The translations under genes and the position numbers were made by a program. Under the pieces are notes generated by a model. That model was not told the DNA's origin, did no database searches, and worked only from the letters and a program-made list of their open reading frames with translations. From Salminus brasiliensis (taxonomy: Eukaryota; Chordata; Actinopteri; Characiformes; Bryconidae): DNA of 64,000 bases. Numbering within the stretch: the first letter of the stretch is position 1; each line of letters opens with the position of its first letter. Shown here piece after piece: positions 43,166 through 55,717 of the stretch. The stretch is from assembly GCF_030463535.1 (NCBI RefSeq), contig NC_132897.1:5506316-5570315 (forward strand). The letters run 5' to 3'.

Positions 43166-46100
43166 GTGGTTAATTATACTCATAATGAAAACTGACTAAT
43201 CAAAATTGGTTACTGAATTATTCATAGTGAATACTGAACTTATGCTAAAGACTTTGTCTACCTTTTTAGGTCCAAAAAAGAGGCCCATATTAAACAGCCA
43301 TTAAGCCCAAAGTCACAAGCTGCCCTTGAGAAAGACTGTCCACACATGACAATGTCACACTGAGATGTCAGACCACCTCCTCCTAATGGACTGAGGGGAT
43401 AATAAGACATTTAGACAGTATTTCTAATAGTAACTTCACACCAGCTGCATGTGCAAATGAGAAGGAAGCTGATCAGTCTGTGGTTATTAAATTCACCTGG
43501 TTTGAGACACATTATGCAGCCGCTAGAGGATTTAAAGCTGCCAGACAGATGACAGAAGTGTGTGTGTGTGTGAGCAGTGCGAGAGGTGTTACTCTGTGTG
43601 TAATGTGTGTATGGTACCTCCTGTCTTTGTTCCCACACACCAGCAGGTGTGGGGGTGCATCTCTCAGGTTGATGCAGGTGAAGTCCCCTGGCGAGTTCCC
43701 CAGATTCAACTCCGGCTGACGAGTCTCCAGACTGTACACTTTAACCTGAGAGAGAGAGAGAGAGAATTAAAGTGTTTCCATTAAAGTGGCCAGTGAGTGA
43801 AAGTACAAGTTAGATGTTTCTAATAAAGTGGTCACTGATCAGAGGCATTAGCGTAGGTGCGGACAATAAGTGGCAGCACTAAAGTACGTATTTCTAATAC
43901 AGTGGCCAGTGACTGAAAGTAGGAGTTTTTTTTATAAAGTTGACAGTGTATGAAAGTACAAGGTAGGGGTTTCTAATAAATTGGTCATGAGTGGATTGAT
44001 AGGGTAGGTTCAGTGTTTCCAATAAAGTGGCCAGTGAGTGGAAGTACAAGGTGTTTCTAATAAATTGGCCAGTGAGTGGATTTATCGGGTAGGTTAGGTG
44101 TTTTTAATAAATTGGCCAGTGAGTGGATGGATACGGCAGGTGTTTCTAGTAAACTGGCCAGTGAGTGGATGGAGAAGGTTGGTGTTTCTAATAAATTGGC
44201 CAGTGAGTGGATGGATACGGTAGGCGTTTCTAGTAAATTGGCCAGTGAGTGGATGGATACGGCAGGTGTTTCTAGTAAATTGGCCATTAAGTGGATGGTG
44301 AAGGTAGGTGTTTCTAGTAAACTGGCCAGTGAGTGGATGGAGAAGGTTGGTGTTTCTAATAAATTGGTCAGTGAGTGGATGGATACGGCAGGTGTTTCTA
44401 GTAAATTGGCCAGTGAGTGGATAAAGGAGGTAGGTATTTCTAATAAATTGGCCAGTGAGTGGATAAAGGAGGTAGGTGTTTCTAATGAAGTGGCCATGCC
44501 AACCTGATGCGGTCAGCTGGACTCAATGCCCACGAACTAGCCAAACTTATTCAATATGGCTGCTAAGTAATTGGTAAATTGAGGGTTGCAGCTACCGTCT
44601 AAAACACTTTGTAAGTTAAAAAAAGGAAGAGAATGGCCAAATTGGACATGAATAATTGAACCAACAGATAAAGAAATCAAACAAAAGCGAGGGAAGAGGA
44701 CAGAACAGCATGATGTAAGCTTTGAGAGAGTGCCAGCTGTTTAGTGGCTTCACGATGGGCCAGACACTCTTAATTGTGCGCTGCCCTCCAGCAAGCCAAA
44801 ACCTCAGACAGGAGGCAAAAATTACAGCCGACTGGATTTGGTCACAGAGAAAAGAAAAGGGAAAATCGGCTTCCTCAGCTTTGGCAGACAGAGACTGGGT
44901 GCCATAAGGTGGATCCTTTGCTAACAGGGAGAATAGAGGAAGCAATTTGTCCTTGAGAAGATAGAAGAACGTGGACAAATGGCTTAGCCAATGGGCTCAC
45001 TCAGTTATTTCATTAGCGCAATAAGGAGATACAGGCAGGAAAATGTCTTTTCAGAGTGTGTGCTAATGCATATGCTAATGTTTTCTGAGACTTCCATTGT
45101 GGACTGGGCTGAAGCTCAGAAGGTCTGAAGGTCATTTTCTGAAGTCTTCTGAAGTTAGATTAGCATCATGGTAAGACGCTTCTGATCATCTGGTCATGCA
45201 GAGGACGAATCTACAACACCCAGAGAATTCAACCCTTTCCTCGTTCAGGTCCAGGTTCAGGTCCAGGTCCTCGTTCAGTCCCTCATCATCTCAAGGCTTG
45301 ACTAGTGCAACTCCCTCCTGGCTGGTCTTCCTATGGGCATCATCAGTCCATTGCAGCGGATCCAAAACGTGGTGGTAGGGCTGGTCGTGGGCCAATCTAC
45401 CTTGTGTATCTTGCATTCTCTACGTTGGCTTCCTGTATCATCTCCGCTTGACCCACCATCCCTCAAGACACATGGAGGACAAGCATCTAGACGGTCTTCT
45501 GTCCTTTTAAGGGAAAGTAGTGGAACAAACTTGACTTGCCCTGGGTGTCTGAAAGTCAACGAACTGATATACACTTTATGGACAAAAGTATTGGGACACC
45601 TGCTCATTCATTGTTTCTTCTGAAATCTGAATTTGATTGCATTCAGCAACAAGCGTGAAAGTGAGGTAAGAACTGTGGATGATCACCACCCCACCTATCT
45701 GCTAGCTTACCTATCGGCACCATGCCCAATGTCAGGCATGGGCTAGAGGGGTATAAAGCCCCCCCCTGGCATTAAGCTGTGGAACTGTGGAACTAGCTGT
45801 GTTCTCTGGAATGATGGTTGGTGGTGCTCCATCCAGTGGGGAGGTGGGGAGGTGATCATCCAGCCAACATCCTGACCTCACCAACGCTCTTGTCGCTGAT
45901 TGCAAACAAACCCTCACAGCAATGCTCCTCCAAAATCTAGTAGAAAGCCCTTCTCCCTGGACAGTAGAGACAGTTACTCCAACAAAAGCAGGATAAGCTC
46001 TTTTTTATACCTCTGATCTCGCACTACGAGAGCCCCCTTATGGACAGCTGTACACATGCATTTGATGACAATCTGAGAGACCCAGAACCAGCATCTGCAG

Positions 46101-46519
46101 CGATAGAACCGTAACCATACCTGTAATATTACTCTATAGAGTTACACAGTTCTCGTAAACAGGACTGAATAGGATGTTTGCCCAGGGTTCTACAAAGCTC
46201 ACCCTACCTCACAACAGTTGCTATGCTGCTCCTGTTCCTACCCAGCTCTTATCTTTATCATCATGCTTGGCTTCCATGTCTGGCAGCCTCTCTCTGGTGT
46301 AAACGGATAGAGTTTGCGATAAGCACAAATCCCAGGACGCACTGCTCTACATCTCTCACTTTCAGCACCTAAAGGTGCAATACAGCACCGCCTTTTCACC
46401 AGACAGACTGTCTGCTAAATGTGAAAGCGGCGCCTCTGGGTATGCCAGCGTGAGTTGTGCACCGCATGTGTGTGGCTTGGTGCATTTGTCTAAGTGTTCC
46501 AGGCACACAATGTGGTCCA

Positions 46520-46575
<56 letters not shown>

Positions 46576-46708
46576 ACTCACACACTCACACACTCACACA
46601 CTCACACACTCACACACACACACTAAGCAGTTGCCCAGTTGCCTCTAGTCCAGATGAAAGCCAAAGACGATGATAACAAAAAGAAGGATGATCACTCTGG
46701 CCCCAGCT

Positions 46709-46796
<88 letters not shown>

Positions 46797-49700
46797 CTCC
46801 AGACAGGCAAGAAAACAAGCCAGCAGACACACAAAGAGAAGCAATACAAACTAAACACAATCAAACACTTTCACAAAGTCTCAAACGTAGAGTGTAGCCG
46901 AACAAACTATCAAAGACCCCCAGAAATCATCTCACCATGCAGATGATGAAGACCTTCATCATCAACCCCAATCTTCTGCTGTTACTTTTTAAATAAGTAA
47001 AGAAAACAACTGTAAATTTACATAAAACAGCTGTTTGCTAACGCCTTGAGCTCTAGGCTTATTATGAGTCAGCTTATTTTCAGCAACTACGAGAAATAAT
47101 TAATTATATACGATAAATAATTCAGTATATATTATATATGATTGAATATGCACTATAAATGACTCTATATACGATAAATGATTCAGTATATCTGAGAAAC
47201 GATTCCGTAAGTATTACATATGATTCAGTATCTACTATAAATGATTCATTATATACAACAAATGATTCAGTATATATTATATATGATTGAATATGCACTA
47301 TAAATGACTCTATATACGATAAATGAATCAGTATATTATATATGATTCAGTACCTACTATAAATTATTAATTATATACGATAAATGATTCAGTATATATT
47401 ATATATGATTGAATATGCACTATAAATGACTATATACGATAAATGATTCAGTATATTATATATGATTCAGTATCTACTATAAATTATTCATTATATACAA
47501 CAAATGATTCAGTATATATTATATGATTGAATATGCACTATAAATGACTCTATATACGATAAATGATTCAGTGTATTATATATGATTCCATATCTACTAT
47601 AAACTTCAAATTCAGTACATACAAGAAACAATTCAGTATCTACTATAAATGATTCAGTATATTCGAGAAACAATTCAGTATGTATTTTATATATATAAAT
47701 GACTCTATGATTCAGTAACTAGTATAATGACTCTCTACCTACTATAATTATTAATGTCGACCAGAGGAAGATGGGTTTACTTTTATAGTCTTGGTTCCTT
47801 CTTAATGTTTCTTTCTCTCAAAATAAGGGAGTTTTTCTTTGCCTCTGTTGCCACTGGCTTGCTCAAAAGAGGCTCAGATCTGGACCTCTGTAAACACTGG
47901 TTGTGAACAGTGCTATATAAATAAATGTGAATTGAACTGAACTCTGTATCTATTTTAAATGATTTAGAATATAAGATAAATGATTCAGTATATTATATAT
48001 GATTCAGTATCTACAATAAATGATTCAGTATCTATTATAAATTATTCTGTATTTACTATTAATGATATAAATGATTCAGTATAAACTATAAATGATTCAA
48101 TAACTACAATAAATTGTTCATTAACTACTATACATTTACATTTATGGCATTTAGCTGACGCTCTTATCCAGAGCGACTTACATGGTTACTGGTATTACAG
48201 AGGCGGGCCAATGTAGTGTTAGGAGTCTTGCCCAACCACTATACATGATTATTTAAATACTATACTATATACATCACACAGTTACTACTACAAATTACTA
48301 CAACAAATACTACTATTAACTAATACAATAAATCAAGTACACTAAAATATTTAGTACTTAGTAATATATAACTTCATTATTTACTATTAATGATTAAGTT
48401 TGCTAAAGTATTCTGTATCTACTATACATGACTAACTACTATAAATGAATCTGTACATACTATACATTATACAGTTACTAATTCAAGTAATGCAGCAAGT
48501 AGCTACATTTATTTATTCAGTAACTACGAAAATATTCTACCATACATGATTCAGTATCTATTATAAATGATTCAGTAACTACTATACATCAGTATGTGTC
48601 TATTATAAGTGATTTACTTTATTATAATGTTTCAGTGTCTGTTATAAATGATTCAGTGTATTCTAAACGATTCTGTATCTGCTAAATGATTCTACTTTAA
48701 TCTACTTTGATCTACTTTAAATGATTTGGTATCACTATAAATGATTCAGTATATACTACAAATGACTCAGTATATACTATAAATGACTCAGTAACTAATA
48801 TACATTATACATTTACTAATTTAAGTAATGCAGCAACTAGCTACACTAAATTATTTAGTATCTACTATAAAATATTCCACTATACATGATTCAGTATTTA
48901 TTATAAGTGAAGGAACTACTATAAATCTATTATAAATGATTGTTGACTATAATGCTTCAGTGTCCGCAATAAGTGATTCAGTGTGTTATAAATGATTCTG
49001 TATCTGCTCTATGATTCAGTATCACGGTAAATTATTCAGTATCTACTATAAGTGATTCAGTAACTACAATAAATGGTGCATTAACTACTATATATGACTG
49101 TACATTCTATACATTACACACTGCGTTACTACTATATGTAATGCAGCAACTAGCTACACTAATTTATTCAGGAACTACTATGAATCAGTATGTATTATAA
49201 ATTATTCTGTATCTAAGCAATTCTTCTCTACTTGGACTAGACAAGCTGTGTGTGTGCATCTGCACATCTGTGTCAGCAATGGGTACAACTAGTGTTCATT
49301 AGAAGGGGTGTCCACAAACATTCAGACATGTAGTGCATGTCCAGTAGGGCACTGTACACATAAAGAAAACATCTACACACGTGATCTTGGTTTCCTCAGA
49401 CACCTGCTCAGTGTGGAAGGAGGTCACTTTCTGCAAATGGATGAAGAAAAGTGGCTTGTTTGTACCGAAACCGCTTCGGAATGCTAGGAGTGCCCAAACT
49501 TTTGACAGGCGCTGTGTGTGAAAGCACATTTGAAGCGTAGTGTGATGAATATTTTCATTACCAGAGGAGCGAACTCTGGATGCCTCCTTCCTTTCCTTAA
49601 CAGGTTTTAATGAGGCATATGCCGGCTCGTTAAGGAACACAGAAACACCTCGGAAGCACCAGTGTGTGTGCTGGCAACCCGAACTTCCCTCTCGCAGTAT

Positions 49701-52700
49701 GAAAACCCTGTCGACACGCGGCAGGGCCGACAGACATGACAATGACACGCAGGCAGAAACGGTGCTAATCATGAATTGGCAAAACGGAGGGATGTGGAGG
49801 AAACTGTGGAAGGGGGAGGCGAGGCGAACATGAGGTCGGGTGGTGCTGAACTCGTTACAGCAGCAGTGTGTAATGCTAATGGTGCTGGTGCTACTACTAA
49901 AGATTCCTAAAGATAGTAGACCAGTAAAACCAGTAGACAGTTCTGGTTATAAACTCATTTTCTCTATGTAGAAGAGCTTTACTGTACAGGTTCACAGGCC
50001 TAAGGTCAGAGAAGTGGGCTTGGGACCAGAAGGCTGCTGGTGCAGGAAGTGGGGGGTAGGGGCAGTGAAGGAACGGTGCTTCTCCTAACTCTATATGTTG
50101 ATGACCTGCAGTTCCCTGCAGAGCGTTCTTTCAGAAATTGGTGGTGAAGGACCTGCACCTCTTGCCTGGAAGCCACGTGGGCAGTCCCTGTCGGTGGTCC
50201 CACTCTATCAGTTTCATCTTTCGTCCACAATTCTGAAGAGAAGTTCCTGTAGGCTGGGATTTCTGCCACTGCTGGTAGACCCGTATGACCGTAAGCTTTT
50301 ATACACCTGCAGATTCAGCTGCTTCTTTCACACTATGGCCTTCTGCAAACCCAAGTGCAGTCACTCCTTTTAGCCAATACTCAACTGTCTCTGCTTTGCA
50401 GCCCATTTCCCCAAACACTGCACTGTACCACCTCTTCTCAATCTATGCAACCTGTCCTTCACACAGCCCCATCATCCTCATGCAGCTCCATCTGCAGGAG
50501 CCAGAAGTTACTACCACCTTAAATACGCTAGGTGACTTGTTGTTGTTGTTGCTGTTGTCTTGGCTGCTTTATTATTCAGCCACCATATATATATAAAAAT
50601 ATACCTGAAGACTTGCCTTTCTGCTCCTATTACAATGTTACGACCACCACTGTTCAGACCCTCGCTGTATCTCCTTTCTAATTAGACGTCTCATTACAGA
50701 GGCCTGTGAATGTTTAAGGCCGGCTGATGAAGACTCTACAGGACAGGCTAAAGTGAATACATCACTAAGGTGCTGTGAGCGGAGAGACAAAACGTGAGAT
50801 GCTTACATATTCCTCCCACGACTTCGAGAAATTGCCCCGTCACTCAAATGCTGCCTCTCGGCGGCTCCAGCAGCCTCTCAGTAATGAAAGTGTGTAAATG
50901 GTGGTGGTGATGTCAGCGGAGGAGCAGTGCCAAGCTATTGTCTAATACAGAGCGACACCATCTGCACACATCCATCACACACTCATCTAATTACAATCAA
51001 CAACCTCCCCTAGCTAGAATATTCTATTAGAAACCGAAAGCAAGGTTCTAAAACAAGAGAACGCAGAACCCTTTAAAACAGGGGCGACATCAACGCATCA
51101 CGATATCCCGCCGAAACTGATTGCGTCCGTAAACCTGGCCCGTTTTGTGGTGTTATTGTTCCTTTTATGAGCATTGTTGGGTTTTACTGTGGTACATGTC
51201 CACTTACACTATTATTAATCTGATACTTTGTATTTCTCAGTTCTTCTATTATGCAAATGAAACAAGACGATAATAAGAAGATCTATAAAAGTCCTGGTTG
51301 CAAGGCTTAAGTGGTTTTCACTTCAATGTAGCCGGCAGGCAGCTGCAACACGGTCACTAGGGAATAACGGTAGGTGCCAGGTGTTTGGTATTGTATATCA
51401 GGTGGTTGCTATGATGTTGCTAGGTGTTTGATATTGTATATCAGGTGGTTGCTATGATGTTGCTAGGTGTTTGATATTGTATATCAGGGGGTTGCTATAG
51501 TGTTGCTAGGTGGTTGCTATGGTGTTGCTAAATGGTTGTTATGGTATCCCAGGTTTGCCATGGTCTTGCTAGGTGGATGGCATTGTATATCAGGTGGTTG
51601 CGATGATGTTGCTAGGTGTTTGATATTGTATATCAGGGGGTTGCTATAGTGTTGCTAGGTGGTTGCTATGGTGTTGCTAAATGGTTGTTATGGTATCCCA
51701 GGTTTGCCATGGTCTTGCTAGGTGGATGGCATTGTATATCAGGTGGTTGCTATAATGTTGCTAGGTGTTTGGTATTGTATATCAGGTGGTTGCTACAGTG
51801 TTGCTAGGTGGTTGCTATGGTGTTACTACATGGTTGCTATGGTATTCCAGGTTTGCCATGGTCTTGCTAGGTAGTTGGCATTGTATATCAGGTGGTTGCT
51901 ATGATGTTGCTAGGTGTTTGATATTGTATATCAGGCTCCTAGGTGATTTCTATGGTGCTGCTAAGTAGTTGCTATGATGTTGGTGGATGGTTTTTATGGT
52001 ATCCCCAGTGGTTGCTACAGTGTTGCTAGGTGGTTGCTATGGTGTTGCTACATGGTTGCTATGGTATTCCAGGTTTGCCATGGTCTTGCTAGGTAGTTGG
52101 CATTGTATATCAGGTGGTTGCTATGATGTTGCCAGGTGTTTGATATTGTATATCAGGCTCCTAGGTGATTTCTACGGTGTTGCTAAGTAGTTGCTATGAT
52201 GTTGGTGGATGGTTTTTACGGTATCCCCAGTGGTTGCTACAGTGTTGCTAGGTGGTTGCTATGGTGTTGTTACATGGTTGTTATGGTATCCCAGGTTTGC
52301 CATGGTCTTGCTAAGTGGTTGGCATTGTATATCAGGTAGTTGCTATGATGTTGCTAGATGTCTGGTAAGGTATCCCAGGTGGATGCTACAGTGTTGCTAT
52401 GTGGTTGCTATGGTGTTGCTACATGGTTGTTATCGTATCCCAGGTTCGCCACTGCACTGCAAGGTGGTTGGCATTGTATGTCAAGTAGTTGCTATGATGT
52501 TGCTAGATGGCTGTTATAGCAACATACTATAGTATATAGCATATGTTGCTATGGTGTCTGCCATAATATTGCTAGGTGGTTGGCACTGTATACCAGGTAG
52601 TTGCCATGGTGTTGCTAGATGTTTGTTAAGGTATCCCAGGTGAATGGTACAATGTTACTAGGTGGTTGCTATGATGTTGCTAGGTGATCGGCACTGTATA

Positions 52701-55662
52701 TCAGGTGGTTTCTATGACTTTGCTAGGAGGTGCCTATGTGGTTTCTATAGTGTTGTTAGGTGATTGTTATGGCGTTGTTCCTACGATACCCTAGGTGGTT
52801 GCTTGGTGTTTGCTAGGGTGGTGATAGATGGTTGCTATAAAGTTGCTTACCGATTGCAAGTGTGTTGCCAAGGGGTTGCTGTGGTTGTTTCGGTGTTACT
52901 AGTGTATTTTTATTACCAGCAAATAAGAAGGGTGCACAAACCTGTGCACTCCATTCTTTCCAATGGGGGAAAAACCTGTTTACAGATTTTACAAGAACCG
53001 AAAGCTGAGTATATAAGCCTGAATAACGCAATCGCCGATCTGCAGTCAGAATGGAGAGTCTGGAAAAATCAGAAAGTACAAGAAGAAGATGAAGAAGAAA
53101 TGAAACTTTTACAGAACCAAATTATTTGATTACCAGAATATCGGAAACACGTCACATTGTGACCAAGTTCAATACATAAGCAGTTCCAAAAAACAGACCT
53201 CTGATTGGTTGTCTGCTGTGGTCTATTCAATCACTTCCATCACCATACTTTACTTTGGTTTAAGCCACGCCCACTTCACCAGACTCTAATAGATCGTTCA
53301 AAAACCGGTATCAAATTCAGGGTATCAGCATTTTATACATATTTGTTGATGTTAAGATACCTAGAACATTAAGGATGCAACTGTAGCCAATTCAGAAACA
53401 TTTACTGAACATGTGAACCCCTAAAGAACCCCTGAAGACCCCATTTCACAAGAGTGTACCAATTCCTCTGAGAGATGGGCCTGAGCTCAGAGCGATCTAT
53501 CAGGTATTTGTAAAGGCTTGATCAACTCCACCAGGGCTTTTCCTTGTGAAAACTCTCCTGTGACTTTAAATGGGTTTATTTTAAGGCCCACATGCTGCAC
53601 CTCAGCACCGTTAGGCTTTTTACGATGGCAGCTGTGATGACAACACTGCTTTAAGCTCGATCCTTAACCCCATGGGGACTGTTACAGGACCGGCTAGGTC
53701 TCAAACGTGCCTCCGATTTAAACTAGATAAATAAAGCTTACTGTCTCTGCTGTAGGAACTAAAAACAAACACCGGTCTCAGAGGTGAAGGACTGAGATCC
53801 ACGGTTTGTGCTAATTAGGTAAGAGGTCTTTTAGGAGAGGCTATTTCTGAAAGAACCCCAAATGAATTTCGGTAGTTCATTACAGGGTGCTCTGGGAGAA
53901 TGTATACAAATACTGAACACAACTAAAAAAGCTGAACATATACTATCTGTCCAAATGTTTGTGGACACCTCTTCTAATGAGCACATTCCGATATTTTAGG
54001 TTGCACCTATTGCTAAAACAGATGTGCAAATGCACACACATACAGCTCGTCTAGTCCCTGTAGAGAAACACTGCCAATAGAATAAGTAAACACGAACTAT
54101 TGCCACCATTGGCCTAATGCCAGGCCCTCGGTATGAAGCTGTGGAGCCATGAAACTAGCTGTGTTCTCTGGAATGATGGATGGTGCTCCAGCCAATATTT
54201 TTGGGATGAGCTGGGGAGATGGAGATGAGGTAGGGTGGTGATCATCCAACATCCTGACCTGTTGCTAGACATAACCAAAAGAATGAGCACTGTCTCTAGA
54301 CAGAAGACTTTCTACTAGATTTTGGAGGGGCATTGCGGATTTGAGGATTTGATTGCATTTAGTGACAAGAACATTAGCCAAGATGAAGACCACCCTGCCT
54401 CATCCCATCCCAAGTATTTGGAAAAAGAGCACCAGCCATCATTGCAAAGAACACAGCTGAGTGTTGGGAGGGGTGTCCACAAACATACTGACCTGTAGTG
54501 CATCATGAAACACTCGGACTACTCAGGCTCTAAATATCCTCTTGGGAAAGCATTTCTCCCTTAATCAAATGTCTGTAAACAAACCAAATTACTCACTATT
54601 CAGACTTACCTCACTAAAAATAAAAGCATTTCTATTAGATCATCTCCTCCAACTGGCAAAAACAGTGTTTTGTATAACTACACGCTCTCCCTGATGGAAA
54701 ACACTAACTTTGTGGACATGATTCACCAGACGTCGCAAATGGATCACTTGGCTTGTTCGGCTGTTTTGCAATGCTGGGAACTAAATGTTCCGTATCTCAG
54801 AACGTCTGTAAACATCTGAGAGAACATTTGAAATAATCAGGGAAAACATGAGGAAGAAAAGCATTAAGCATTTCTGAGGAGCATGAAATGAACGGTCATA
54901 TACAATGGCTTGCAAATGTTTAGGCAGTCCTAGAAAAAGCTTGTAGAAGCTTTTGGTAAGAGGAAGAAGGAACAAATGACTCATGGGACTTCTCTACTGC
55001 TCTACATTTAATTCATCCATGCAGCACACACACACACACACACACACACGTATACACACACTAGCCAGCATGTAGCTGTGGCACACAGGAAACCGTTTAG
55101 GGCTAGATAGGCTTAGGGATCTTTACAGATGTTCTAGTCCTGTGTGATTCTTAGGTCGTCTTACATCAACTCCACGAAGAGGTTTAGGTCGGTGTATGAT
55201 CATCCTGCTATAGAAGCCATGCTCTATTCTAGGGCTGCAACAATGAATCGATAAAACCGATAATAATTGATTATTAAAAGTGTTGGCAACGAATTTCCTT
55301 ATTGATTCGTTGTGTTACACGATTTATGTGTCACTTGCCTTGTCATATTCGCTTACGTCACCTAGGCTGGAAAAAAATTAATAAATAAGAGCTAGTTGAA
55401 TGAAACGAGCCGGAGCGAAGGCGGAATCTTCAAAATAAGTTTAACATGAAGAAGTAAATATATTCCAGAAAATTAAACATGACTGACGCAGAAAAGAGGG
55501 TTTGGCTTAAATCCTCAAAAGCGTTGGAGTACAGTCTCTACAATATCCCGAGTTTGGTCCGTTCTGAAGTGAGGGAACGTAACGGCGCACTCACACTATG
55601 CAAACCGGTACCGGAACACGGTACATGTGTTTTTTGCTTGTTAACTGGACAATGACAGTGAT

Positions 55663-55717
<55 letters not shown>

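Noticed and set aside
44057..44507. Frames of 146 and 143 codons on both strands
   Set aside because: Second 42-bp satellite array; open by periodicity only.
49299..49772. 157-codon frame on the minus strand
   Set aside because: It overlaps a short transposon end at its 3' side, lies in an fbxw8 intron in the same strand without fitting splice phases, and I recognise no domain.
50095..50600. Plus-strand frames with an LYVDDLQF-like start, reminiscent of a reverse-transcriptase YxDD box
   Set aside because: No further reverse-transcriptase motifs follow, and the next residues do not resemble any RT I know; chance match.
52764..53129. 121-codon frame ending in an acidic, coiled-coil-like segment
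   Set aside because: Its first half is GGTTGCT satellite. The second half (LQSEWRVWKNQKVQ) has a gene-like look but no recognisable family, no partner exon and the opposite strand to fbxw8.
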